Assembly (NCBI GenBank): GCA_009746045.1
Contig: RPFO01000027.1
Location: forward strand, 4,487,608-4,551,607
Source of the DNA: Mesostigma viride
Lineage: Eukaryota; Streptophyta; Mesostigmatophyceae; Mesostigmatales; Mesostigmataceae
Direction: 5' to 3'
DNA length: 64,000 nt
Position numbers and translations under genes: made by a program. Positions 52,770 through 62,799 of this stretch are shown in pieces. The notes beneath the pieces are model-generated. The model ran no database searches. It was not told the origin of the DNA and worked only from the letters and a program-made list of their open reading frames with translations. Position 1 is the first letter of the stretch; each line of letters opens with the position of its first letter.

Positions 52770-53853
52770 TTAGTCCCCCTTCATGGAGCAGGGCCTCATG
52801 GAGGGGTTGGAGCCAGACGGGCCAGCTCGAAAACGCTGGGAGGGGTTGGCACCGCGGGAGACCTTCTCCTTCTTCACGATTGGCTTCTCAGAGGCGGTGG
52901 GGGAGTCAGCAGGACGCTTCCCCTTGAGGAAGTCGCTCTTGGGGACCTCCACAACGTCGTCGTCGTCGTCATCCTCCACCTCGATGACCTTGGGGGCCAT
53001 CTTGGAAGCCGTGGTCTTCACGTTCCTGCAGGTGTTGCCCCTGAGGAACTTGGGCTCCTCCTCCTCCTCCACCTTGACCTTGGCCTCCTGGGGCTGCTCC
53101 TCCTCCTGCTCCTCCTGCTCCTGCTCCTCCTCCTCCTCAGGATCCTGCTTGAACTGGTTCCAAGGGTCCTCCGCATCGTCCAACAACTCCTCGTCGTCCT
53201 CGTCCTTCTCCAGCTCGAGGGCCCCCTCCTCAGCGTCAGACTCAACCTGGATTTCCTTGAGGCGCCTGCGGGCCTCCTCGTGGATCGCCTTCCTCCTCTC
53301 GTCCCTGTCCGCCTTCCTCACTTGCCACTGAAGTGGCGTCTTGTAGCGAGGGTCGGACTCGCAGGGGTCCACGGGCATTGGAATGTTCGGTGCAGCGAAC
53401 ACGTTCTCCTTCTTGGAGGAGAAACACTTGACGCAGAGCTCGCGCTTCCAGTTGGCGTCAGGGAAGAAAGCCCATGGAGCGGTCTCATCCCCGCACTCTG
53501 GGCATTCGGGGGAAAAAATCGGCTTGTGATCGATCTCATTGTTCTGCAAAGTGGGGTGGGCAGCACACAAAAATGACAAGGGGCAGTGCGTCTTGTTAGA
53601 ATCCACAGGAGTGCAAAAATGCAGTCAAAGTCAGCAAAAAACGCAAGGAAAAGAAGTTTACCTCGAGCTTGTGCTCGCAGAGGATGCATTCCGTGTGGAA
53701 GCCCCCGATGTCCTCGGGGACCTTGCGAAACAGGTCGATGGGGAGCACGTTATCGCAAACAATGCAAATGGCCAACACTTCTGCGACTGGCTTGTTTTCT
53801 TTGTCCCTTTTTGCGAGAGCTGCGTCAAAAGTGTTGTGGAGCTTGTCTGTCAT
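52770..53853 (-). CDS. Family A gene, intact two-exon copy
   Basis: Exon 1 is 53,853-53,662 (ATG at 53,853; MTDKLHNTFDAALAKRD), the intron is 53,661-53,544 (GTAAAC to TTGCAG, 118 bases, phase 0), exon 2 is 53,543-52,770; 321 residues. Exon 1 has CIVC and CILC; exon 2 opens with CPEC and CVKC, so four CxxC pairs can hold two zincs. An acidic E/D/Q-rich middle follows, then KFLRG, a SUMO-interaction-like KVIEVEDDDDDDVVEV, psi-K-x-E sites (KVKVEE, IVKKEK) and a basic end. The spacing C-x2-C-x4-P-x3-F-x-C-x2-C recalls treble-clef knuckles of nuclear proteins. Function unknown; a SUMO-linked chromatin role is only an idea. Confidence 0.75.
53544..53661 (-). other. Intron of gene A
   Basis: The ends GTAAAC and TTTGCAG fit the consensus and removing the intron keeps frame. 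The left copy of gene A lacks it together with exon 1. Confidence 0.8.
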
Positions 53854-54297
53854 ATCCCACACCTTGACCCCACTGCCTGGGTAAGCATTGAATTATTATT
53901 AATGCTGGCACATGTCAATATTTTATGGTCAGCGAGGGAGAGTAAATACATGTCTACCCTTGACAACTATTGCAATTATTGAATACACGTGTCACTTCAT
54001 GATTGGACGTAATTATTTAATAATGCTTGGATTAGACTCAATAATGCATTTGGTCCATTATTTGCTGGCCATAAAATAATTTGGACCCCTTGAAAAAAAA
54101 CACAGCATCACCAGTGTCACCACTTTTTCCCGTGGGCGGTTGTGATGCTATTGTTCAGAGCATCACCACTTTTTGTATCGTCCAATGGCATTACTTGGAT
54201 TCTAGTTCAACTAGAACCTACTTGTAGTATTCTAATACATATACGATACACTACAAGTAGCCAAGTTCAGGTGCCAACTTTCAGCCAATCAAATGGC
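53854..54297. other. Intergenic with two hairpins
   Basis: AT-rich. TTCTAGTT-C-AACTAGAA at 54,200-54,216 and CTACTTGTAGT / ACTACAAGTAG at 54,218-54,228 and 54,250-54,260 lie just past the MYND gene end. CATCACCACTTTTT occurs at 54,112 and 54,162. Both flanking genes start or end here; promoter elements of gene A are not obvious. Confidence 0.5.
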
Positions 54298-55112
54298 TCA
54301 GATGCAAGACCCCTCCTCCTCCTCGATCCGGGGAAGGCGGCCCTCGCGACCAGAGCCGCTCTTCTTGTACACGCGGATCGCGCGGGACGCGCCCTTCTTC
54401 ACGCCAGGGACAGGCAGAGGAACCCTCGTGGGCGCCTGAGACGGGGTCTTCTCGCGCATCTGCAAGTCCACGCCCAAACGCTTGGAGCAGGCGTCGATCA
54501 AAGCGTTCGACTCCTCCAAGTGCTCCTGCAGACCCATCTTCATGGCGCGGGCGGCCACCAAGCAAGAAGGCTTGTGGCGGAAGAAATCCTCCACCTGGCA
54601 CACCTTCGTGCAATACCGCATCGTAAGGCACCGACCGCACTTGGGGAACTTCTTCCCAACGGGAGGCATGCGCTTGCAAGTGGCGCACCTCCTGGCCTCC
54701 ACGTCGATCAAACGGCCCAGGGGGCACAGGTAAAGCGAACGCTGGTAGATCCCCCACAGCATCATGCTGTCACGCAGCTGGATCTGCACGAACCCCAACT
54801 TCACAGCCATGGGGGCGTCGAACGCCACCGCGCCGCCCTTCGAGGCCATCGTGTCGAATCCGTACACGATGCGGAGGCAGTTCGCGTACTCTTTGAAACG
54901 CAGGGCCTCCACCACCAAGAAAAAGTCCGCCTTGCTCACGAACGCGGCCGCGGCGTTCAAAAGCTTCGCCCGCTCCTCCGCGTCCGGCTCCATCAGGGCC
55001 ACGGTCAGCTCCTCCGCGTGCCCATCAGATCTTCCACCGGCCACGAACCGCTGGGGTGCGTCAGAGAGACGCCGGAACCCACGCAAGCGTTCAAACCGAT
55101 CAGGCCACCCAT
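54298..55112 (-). CDS. MYND zinc-finger protein
   Basis: The main frame ends at TAG 54,298. The MYND finger at about 54,687-54,562 reads CATCKRMPP, CGRCLTMRYCTKVC and HKPSC, with the expected C-x2-C, C-x2-C-x4-Y-C-x3-C and H-x3-C ligands. MYND domains bind proline-rich partners in transcription regulators. A helical region precedes it (LLNAAAAFVSKADFF, ALRFKEYANCLRIVYGFDTM) and a basic tail follows. The frame is open to 55,431 but crosses the promoter repeats, so that part is not coding. Two starts are possible: ATG 54,993 (MEPDAEERAKLL), or ATG 55,112 (MGGLIGLNACVGS), which needs one base change near 55,015. G/C third positions favour the second. Confidence 0.65.
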
Positions 55113-55239
55113 GATTCCTCACTCGCTGTCTGCTAGCGGCTATGGCTTCCCGTACGTGTATGTGTATGACCACGACCCACGCAGCCACGCCCGCGACTTT
55201 ACCAATCTCGCGTGGACCCGCGAGCGCCGCGCCGCGAGG

Positions 55240-55347
55240 CCCGTGAGTCAGCACGCGGAACCTTCTAGAAGCGCCGCGCCGGACGCGGCCTTTCCAGTCC
55301 CGTGAGTCAGCACGCGGAATCTTGTAGAAGCACCGCGCCGGACGCGG
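55240..55347. promoter_or_regulatory. Divergent promoter: two 49-bp units with heat-shock and bZIP-type sites
   Basis: 55,240-55,288 and 55,299-55,347 are direct repeats. Each has TGAGTCAGCA (55,244 and 55,303), a bZIP AP-1/Maf-type site. Unit 1 has GAAccTTCtaGAA at 55,258-55,270, a perfect three-part heat-shock element; unit 2 differs by one base (TTG for TTC). The block lies midway between the MYND gene and the zinc-ribbon gene. A CCAAT is at 55,363. Confidence 0.6.
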
Positions 55348-55491
55348 GCCATCCGCGGAAGGACCAATCCCGTGCGTCCGCCGCCACCCGTGAGAAATCA
55401 CAAAGACTGTGGCACTCCACGGGAAGGCCATCTCACGCCAACCGACCTAGCAAGCCAGAACCCAAACGCTCTCTCTTTTCACGCCATAGCC

Positions 55492-56611
55492 ATGGCCATC
55501 ACCACGCGCTCCATGGCCTCGATGCGCAGGCGCTCCTCACGCAAGCCGGTGCCCAAGGTGCAAGACGGATTCGTGCAGTTCATGGTGGGCGCCCACCTGG
55601 CCAGGAAGCAAGCGCCCCTCCGCAAGCGCACACGTGTCAAGGGATGCCACCGCCGCTGCTGCGACCCCAACGCCGTCGTCTGCCCCCCCTCGCCTCTCGC
55701 TGTCGACGACGAGCCAGAGGTGCGCGAGTACGGCATCACCGACCTGGTCCCCGACCCAGACGAGTCCGTGGCCCCCTTCGACTACGAGCAGGCCGTCAGA
55801 GACCACTACCCCTGCGACAAGTGCCACCAGAGGGGCCCGGACAGCATTTTGATGCGACACAACCCCAGGAACGCCATGGGGTCCATGGACGACATTCTCT
55901 GCGAGGAGTGCCTCGTCTCCTGCATCGGCATCGTCATCAGCGAAGGCAGGGACTCGGACTACCGCAAGGAGTACGTGTCCCAGTGGATCAGGGTGTTCGT
56001 GCCCAAGCCGGAAACCAGCCGGCCGCTCGTCCCGCAGGAACAAGGGGGCCAGTACAGGTGCCGCGAATGCAAGACCATGCCGGACAAGGTCGCCTTCCGC
56101 ATCCTGCACAAGGAGCCCTGACACCGAGCCGGGAATCTACTGCGAGCCATGCGTCAACAGGCAGGTCGTGGCCATCATGCGCAAAGGCAACCACCAGGAC
56201 TTCCGCTCCATGGTCGCCAGCTGCGAGGACGTCCTGCGCCGCTTCAAGCTCGACGAGGACCTCGCGCGCATCTGCTCCTCCCTCGCCCCCTCCTACAACT
56301 TCCCCTACTACGACCAGTGGCCGCCCGCGAGATGCGAGAGCTGCAAGCGGGAGTTCGAGCACCACGCCATGTCCGCCTACATGATGTACATCCCACAGGA
56401 GGGCACCATGGGCGTGGCCTGCCACTTCTGCGCGAGGAACGTGCTGAGGAAGGCCCTCATCAAGTTCGAGGGATACAGCTTCAACAACCGCTTCAAGACG
56501 TGGCACCAGGACGGCGAAAACACCAAGCTCTCGGGCCACGTCGCGCCCCTCACGGACATCACCACCCTCCTGGGCGTGCACGCCATCGGGGCCCCCGTGG
56601 CTGCAGACTAG
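55492..56611 (+). CDS. Protein with three CxxC zinc ribbons, one +1 frame change
   Basis: ATG at 55,492 (MAITTRSMASMRRRSSRKP), basic N-terminus. Ribbon 1 is CDKC...CEEC, ribbon 2 is CREC (frame 1) ... CEPC (frame 2), ribbon 3 is CESC...CHFC, each with 22-28 residues between pairs as in gene A exon 1. The first frame ends at TGA 56,119-56,121 right after CCC; the second frame is coding-like immediately after it (DTEPGIYCEPCVNRQVV) and ends at 56,611. Third-position G/C switches exactly at CCC-TGA, so either one C was added there or ribosomes shift +1, as at antizyme-type sites. The zinc-ribbon pairing across the junction shows that the halves belong together. Function unknown. Confidence 0.65.
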
Positions 56612-56819
56612 GATTAGAGAGAACCAGCGCCATGCGCCTGATGTACATAGCCAGCCATGCACACCTAGTCCAGCCCTGATCAATAGACAAGTCTTTGCCT
56701 GTAAATTATTAACTTGGAATGAAAAAACACATTGTGCATGCGCACATCTCATGCAGTGCCACGGGACTTAGAAAAATCCCGTGGCACACGAAAGATAGGG
56801 GGAAACATGGGGTCACCCT
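56612..56819. other. 3' flank of the zinc-ribbon gene
   Basis: Probable polyadenylation region (AATAGA, AATGAA). Nothing else. Confidence 0.4.
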
Positions 56820-57065
56820 CGCGGAGCGTAGTACTTAGAGTGGTGTAGGGGACGTAGGGATGCCTCTTTTCAGATCCCACCCACCCACCCACCTGCCCAC
56901 CCATGCTGCTAAGAGGGGCAACGCCTTCTGTTCGAGTATGCTGGCCCCCCAGCATGGTGCTACAATAACCAACTTGATAATGATGTGCACTGAGTTTGAA
57001 GGTGTGGTATAGGCTGTACGTATAAAGCCTAGCATACAAAATGTAAAATAAATGTTTCTCTTGGT
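56820..57065. repeat. Family Y terminal repeat
   Basis: It has CTCTTTTCAGAT, four CCCACC units at 56,877, TATAAAGCCTAGCATAC near 57,021 and AAATAAATGTTTCTC, as in 19,870-20,115. Confidence 0.5.
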
Positions 57066-57474
57066 GGCAAGGAACTCCAAGGGACGAAAAACAAGAAACA
57101 TATCCGCCAATCACCAATTGGCAGACCACCTGTGGCAGAAAATTAGGCAAGCTTGAAAGCCTTTGAAGAGATCGGATTAGTCTACACATGTCGCAGAGAA
57201 CCTTCCTCATCGCAGGCCAAGGCATAGCGCCCCTATCTTTCCCACATGCATTAATGAAATTACTACTTTCAGAGAAAACTGATTTTTACGCATTTTCTCA
57301 CTATCTGCACCCTGAGTTTATTTATGAATTCTGCAATACTTAAACTACTTAAAAAACTTAAAACGTAATAAAATAAAATAAAAATGGAGCGGCTCTTACC
57401 CGGCAACAAGGTAGAACTCAAGAAAGAAAATCAAGTAACGTGCGTGTTTGCAACTTGCCCGTTGAAACTCTACG
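57066..57474. repeat. Fragment of repeat R2 and AT-rich DNA
   Basis: 57,185-57,285 matches 29,150-29,250 (ATCGCAGGCCAAGG, CTTTCAGAGAAAAC). The remainder is AT-rich. Confidence 0.5.
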
Positions 57475-57653
57475 GCGGAGCCAATTTTCGGAAGAACCTC
57501 ACCCTTATGCTTGCAAATTCAGGACAAATTCGGTGGATGTATGGATGGATTGACGGATTTTATCCCCTATCCCTATGTTTTCTCACGTGTACGGCCTTAT
57601 AAGCTTCGCCAATTCTGGCGAACCTAACGGTTCTTCCGAAAATTGGCTCCGCC
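57475..57653. mobile_element. MITE with perfect 25-bp terminal inverted repeats
   Basis: 57,475-57,499 (GGCGGAGCCAATTTTCGGAA plus GAACC) is the exact reverse complement of 57,629-57,653. The interior is 129 bases. No clear target duplication (CTAC left, TGAA right). Confidence 0.75.
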
Positions 57654-57769
57654 TGAATATTTTAGAATCACTTACTTTGGAATCATCACTTAATTACGAT
57701 AGTAAAACACGCATTGGAATCCACAACCTCACGCATCACCTTCCAAACTAACAGTGTGAAGTAATGCTG

Positions 57770-59260
57770 CCACTTCCCGTGCGCTTGGTCCGCAGCGCCA
57801 CCTTCGCCAAGATCACCACCAAGTCCGCCAAATGGTATGTTCTGGCATTCCCGTAAACTCGTGCTCGTGCAAGTGTGTGAGGGGGTCCGTTTCTGTGTTC
57901 TTGCATCTATGTTCCCTTGAAATGATTCCCTTCTCTCCATGCACCGCTGCCGCCACCATTAGATTTATCTTGTATGCCACCGTCGCCACTGGCATCACTC
58001 CCTCTCACATTACTGCCGCTGCCTCTGCCACGGCCAACAGATTTATCTTGATGCAGTGTCTATCTCTCATCACATCCTCTTTTTTTCTGATCGGCACATG
58101 CTTCACCATACAATTTCGCTCTTACCCATGCACCCTTCCACTTCCCGTGCGCTTGGTCTGCAGCGCCTCTTTCGCCGCCAAGACCGCCACTTCCTGCGCT
58201 TGAACCCGGTGTGTTCTAGCATCAGTCGCCAGGTTTGCGCGCGTGGGTGATGGCATGCATCCTGTTTCTGTCTTATGGCATCACTTCCCACTTGTGTGCA
58301 CGCCGTGTAAAGGGAACCCTCGCCATTCGATTGGTTCCTAGCATGGCTATGAGATTACTATCAGGCCATTTTCTAGGCCACTTGTATTGTACCATGTAAT
58401 TGTCACAGTTTTCTTATACGTTACAGTCAGATTGATTGTCTGCGGGGGGTTGTAAGACGTGTTCGTATTAGATGCAGTAACAGTTTGGCTTTGAGAGAGT
58501 TACAGGATGCCGAAAATTGCAAGGTTGAGACGCACAATTCGCAGGCCTACCGCCTGCCGGGAAGTATTGATTAAAGTAATATTGGCTGGCGGTTTCGGCT
58601 CGTGCATGCATGCCGCACAGAATGGCAGCCGCAGCGCAATCTTTAGACTAGTACTTGTAGAACAAGCCACCTCGTTCGCAGCGCGCCATTTAAGGTGGCA
58701 AGGTGCTTGTTTATAGTACATAGACCCAAGCAGCCATATTAACTCCCTTTAGTCCTGTCCTGCATCTATGGACAACCAGTCTTGTCAGCTATTAAATGGC
58801 GACGTGGATTAAACTGCGTCCACCAAAGTACCTGCACTCCCAAGAAGCCTACATGATATCAAATCCATCACGGATCTGCCAAATGACTCCGCAGCCAGGT
58901 CTGAGTTAAGCAATTAAGCAATTACTACTCTGGATCCAACTACCAACCAGAGCTCCCAAGTAGCCAGCCACCCTGCCCTATAATTATTGGTACAGCATTC
59001 GGAATCTGATGAAGGTACAAGACAAGTTCATACCATCATAAGCAGGCGGCACTTCCGCCTGCGAACTGCGCAAGTTCATCCAAGCATCAGTGATCCGTCA
59101 GGATCACACCGCCGCTAGATCTGGCAGCTCTCGTCCACCGGCAACAGTGTCAGCCCCACCCACATGGGACTACATAACTGTACCTTTTACATTTGACCCA
59201 GCAAAATTGAGTTCATCACGATGTAATCGATTTCATATTAAAATAATGGAATTCTTACTC
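57770..59260 (+). pseudogene. Wall-protein gene segment, copy 2 (proline-rich exons)
   Basis: A short exon after GGTCCGCAG (57,795) reads PPSPRSPPSPPN before GTATGT at 57,836. A second after GGTCTGCAG (58,163) reads APLSPPRPPLPALEP before GTGTGT at 58,211. Then GFGSCMHAAQNGSRSAIFRL near 58,600, DLPNDSAA with a donor at 58,900 and SGSSRPPATVSAPPT near 59,120 follow copy 1 in order. These are linker and domain pieces of a secreted Ser/Pro-rich protein. The full exon chain is not established. Confidence 0.4.
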
Positions 59261-60667
59261 CATCTACTCATTCCATGTTCTGCGTTTATACCTGTCTCAC
59301 GTGGTCCACGATATATAGGCAACAGTCCCCAATGAGTTATACATAGACCAAGGGTTCTTGCTTTGCTCCTTCTAAGTAAACCAGGGACATCTGGATCTTT
59401 GTGCTGTGTTTGCGTGCAGTCTGCATCCAGATTACAAATACAGACAACACGGTCGGCAACTTCACCGACAGCTACAATCCTACCAGCTACAATCCTACTC
59501 ATGTGAGAACATGGCTGCGTTGGCACCACAGTGCCATCGCTTGCCTACAACCTGCTTTCCATGCAAAAAGGTTATGTGAAACTTAAAGATCTTGGACGCA
59601 TTAATGGTACGTGCATGCACCATTGCATATCATTGGGTTGCGGTGGACACAAACCACATCTCCGAGCTTTAATTAGTGCTGTGGTTTGTTCTTTGCCGCA
59701 ACTGCTGGTGTGGTTGCCACTGCTGATGTTGGCGATGATGATGCTGGCACTGCTATGCATGTAGTGCCTCCTGACAGCGCACTTTTACATGCAAGTGACA
59801 CTTCTTGTATGCATTATCTACAATTTGACTGTTCTACATTCACTCTTCCTGGGTTAGTCAGCGAAAGTCTTCTTGTTTACTTGGCTGCCAGCCCGCTCTA
59901 TACTTGCAAGGCAGAAGTGTGTGATGTGGAAACTAGTGCAGCTTGGTACTGCGCATCTTCTTCCGGTGCCAGCAACCCCTGATTACATAGGGGAGGTTGC
60001 ATGGTCCTCCCATTCCACGCGCCCTATCACGGGTTGCGTTTATGTATGCTGCGCCAGAAGTGCAATAGCCATCCAGCTTCGCCCATTTTCTGCCAGACCT
60101 GCGGACATGCATCATCCCTTGGTCGGTGAGGTCTCCACTAACACCCTGAATCGGGTGATGGTAGGCCATCTCTTGACTCAGTACTGTTAACAGAAAGTTA
60201 AGGGTCTGGGCCAGCCCTCAGTATCTTATATGTGCTATGATGGTAAGTTACGTATGTGGGGTCAGGTGGCGCCTGGCTGCCCTGGGATCCATTGGATAAA
60301 ATAGGTTCACCATTGTCAACCTATCACGTATGTTGATCGGCTGAGCCTTGCTATCTTATTGGTGATTTTTTAAGGTTATCTTAGAGATCCAGGACTTGTT
60401 ATCTTAGAGATCAGAATTTGATCATTATGCTCAGTCAGGAGTGTAGTCTCCAACAATGCATTTGTGTTCAGTTGGTCTTGGGCCATTGTTCCTTGTCCTG
60501 CGTGTACGTTGGACGGTAATTAGGATTGGGCGCCCGTTTAATTCTCAAGGCAATTCCTTGACGCCCTGCGACTGCGTTGTTCTTCTACAAACTGAGCCTG
60601 GCCTGCCGTCTAACGCCATTGCTGTGTGCGTTTGGCCCACTGATTGTGGCTTGCTTGTCTTGCCTGA
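59261..60667. other. Probable intron or intergenic DNA
   Basis: A possible exon after GCGTGCAG at 59,419 reads CIQITNTDNTVGNFTDSYNP. A TAG-free frame at 59,686-59,980 is not recognisable. Nothing else. Confidence 0.35.
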
Positions 60668-61274
60668 TTCTTTTGTTCTTCTTGCCTTCATCTTGCCCCA
60701 TCTACATATACGTACCTGGCCCTGGGGGACATCTCTACCACTTGTGCCCACGCCGCGCAGTGGAATAGGACACTCGCTGTGAGTCAGTTTGACCAAGGCT
60801 GTGGAACCCTGCAATCCGTCTCCATCCATTTTACTGGAAGAGTCACCGGCACTGCTAAGTTTGAATCTACAGAGAATAGAGCCGCTGCCGTGACTTTGAC
60901 CGTCTCGGCTGAAATTTCACTTCAAAGCTCTGCAGCCGCTGGCGGTGCTGCCTTGTTGACAGTCCATCCACAGGAGAGCAGATCTAAGGATTTAACAGTT
61001 TTTGACAAAAGGGCGGATTTCGGTGGCGAGTCAGGGATTACTGCTTTGGGATTTTCGGCCACGGGCGAAGACCAGACCACGTTGACGACTGACATCTCTG
61101 AGTTTATCTCGAGAACGTACGGCACGGCCGGCGAGGTTTTCTTCCCCACCTCTGCAAGAGCAACCTCTCAGGCGGTTGCCTCGGGAAGAAACATTCACCT
61201 ATTCTACACGAAGGCTAGCGCTGCCATCAAAGTCCTGTACACGTTCACCAGCGCATCTGCCCCGGGCCAACCTG
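60668..61274 (+). CDS. Choice-of-anchor-E-like domain exon
   Basis: Open from a stop at 60,665 to a GTATGT donor at 61,275, ending in phase 1. The acceptor may be CGCAG at 60,756-60,760. It reads WNRTLAVSQFDQGCGTLQSV, TGRVTGTAKFE, AAAVTLTVSAEISLQ, ADFGGESG, EFISRTYGTAGEVFFPTSAR and KVLYTFTSA. This follows the choice-of-anchor-E beta-sandwich: W-x-x-T-L-x-V-x-Q-F-D, G-T-L, a D-F-x-G-x-S-G turn and a late T-Y-T-Y/F strand. Such domains are secreted or surface anchored. The first and last exons of the gene were not found; the upstream Pro-rich exons could belong to it. Confidence 0.6.
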
Positions 61275-61655
61275 GTATGTTCTAGCATCTGCCCACACAG
61301 GCTCATTGCACGCATGTGTTTAAGCTAATGTGTCGTGTTTCCAGTTCCGGGCTGATCTGTTTCTCATGTGTGTGCATGCATGGAACAGGCTCTTTCACTT
61401 CCCTTCGGACTTCAAGTTGCATTTTGCGTCTGCATCGAAATGCATGCGTGTCTGTGCTTGACACTGTGAAACTTATCGTCATTTTGTATGTGTGCGATGC
61501 TTGTACCTTAATTAAAGTTCACAAAAAAAGCTGGAAACATCTTGAAAGACCGGTCCAAAGAATTAGCGCTCGCATTATAAATATATCGGTCACTATAAAT
61601 GATGCATGGTACAGAGGGGAGACAATCTCCTTCATCAGACAATTGAGTGCCACGC
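61275..61655. other. Intron-like, nothing recognised
   Basis: No conserved frame. Confidence 0.4.
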
Positions 61656-61953
61656 ATTACTTTTGCAACTTGCTCAAGTTGCAAAAGTAATATAAAACGC
61701 ATTACTTAAGTAAAACTAGGCCGTGTGGGGAATATGGATTCCATACTTGGCAATTTCCCGCCTTGGCCAAACTAGGCCTCCGCCGCAATTCCCGAACTGG
61801 CCAACCCAGGCCTCCGCCGTAATGTCCTGACTACTGGCCGAACCTGGCCTACTATGCCGTAAATATTCCTGCCTCCGCAAGGATCTGAACCTGGTACCCC
61901 AGCGTGCGCATAATCTTAGTTGAGTAATGCGAAACACATCACTTTTGCAACTT
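61656..61953. mobile_element. MITE-like element with 30-bp inverted ends
   Basis: 61,676-61,707 (AAGTTGCAAAAGTAAT, CGCATTACTT) pairs with 61,922-61,953. A further inverted copy of the end abuts at 61,656-61,672, giving a perfect 17-base palindrome with a CT loop. On the minus strand the interior has GGTACCAGGTTCAGATCC, which resembles a tRNA B box, so a tRNA-derived origin is possible. Confidence 0.6.
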
Positions 61954-62390
61954 TTTTTTCTATACTTCTTATTTCCCATTACTTAACTACCTGAAGCATG
62001 ATAAAGAACTTCATGAATGATTGACACCCCGTGCCATATCATATGTATCGTGCCCTGTGTTTTGTACTTGCTTGAACCGTACCGTGACAAACTGTCTGTA
62101 CGTGCATACCCCGTTCCATATCATGCACAGATGAAGGGCTGTCCTTATACTTGTATGCACGTTTGGCCCTCTGCAAGCTCGACACTGATCAAAAGCTCAC
62201 AGGCTTGCGTTCATGGCCCTCATAAGTACATAAACTCGCTTCTAAGTACATATCCAGAAAACCCGCGCCTGTCAGCCTGAACAACAAGTCCTATAAGGTA
62301 AGCAATTATGGATAAACTAGTATTTTATCTTGCAAGTCTGATAAAATAAACTGGATTCCTACCTTATTGTCTCCTCAGCATTGGCGCCGT
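61954..62390. other. Possible LTR end
   Basis: No gene. The stretch ends CTCCTCAGCA just before TTGGCGCCGTACGGGG at 62,380, which resembles a tRNA-type primer-binding site of gypsy elements. No left LTR border was found. Confidence 0.3.
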
Positions 62391-62795
62391 ACGGGGTGCA
62401 CGAACACCTACGTAGTTACGTTGTCCGTTCCCATGGATGCCCCGATTCCCAGAAGGAGCACGGATAAGTACTTCCCCGTACGCAGAACTAGCGCGGTATC
62501 GGGCTCATCTTGCACGCCACGTTTGCCAGAATGACCCTAGTACTCCGTACTCAGAACTGGCACGGTAACGCGCGCACCATGTGCGCCCCAGTAACCAGAA
62601 TCGGTCCCGTAACCTGCCTCGTATCACGAACCGGCCCAGGTACACATTCCTCAAAGTAACCCCATACACGCAACCGACCCCATAACCGGCGCCATAACTC
62701 GAACGGGCCGTGTACTCTGCCATAACCGGGGTCTGTTGGTTACGGCCCCATACTAGGGTCCGTTCGGTGTATGCCCGAGCAGCCATACTCCCCAG
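62391..62795. repeat. Degenerate tandem repeat
   Basis: Units of about 25-35 bases with the theme CCAGAAC/TCGGNCCCGTAAC recur from 62,500 to 62,780. Too degenerate to count. Confidence 0.45.
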
Positions 62796-62799
62796 CCCT

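Noticed and set aside
54142-55305. 387-residue plus-strand frame opposite the MYND gene
   Set aside because: Composition-driven shadow: the minus strand has the recognisable MYND finger and the better codon pattern.
55302-56384. 360-residue plus-strand frame overlapping the zinc-ribbon gene
   Set aside because: Arg/Pro-rich content typical of an off-frame reading of a GC-rich gene; no domain.
61860-61930. Functional tRNA gene on the minus strand
   Set aside because: Only a B-box-like stretch is visible; acceptor, D and anticodon stems do not form.
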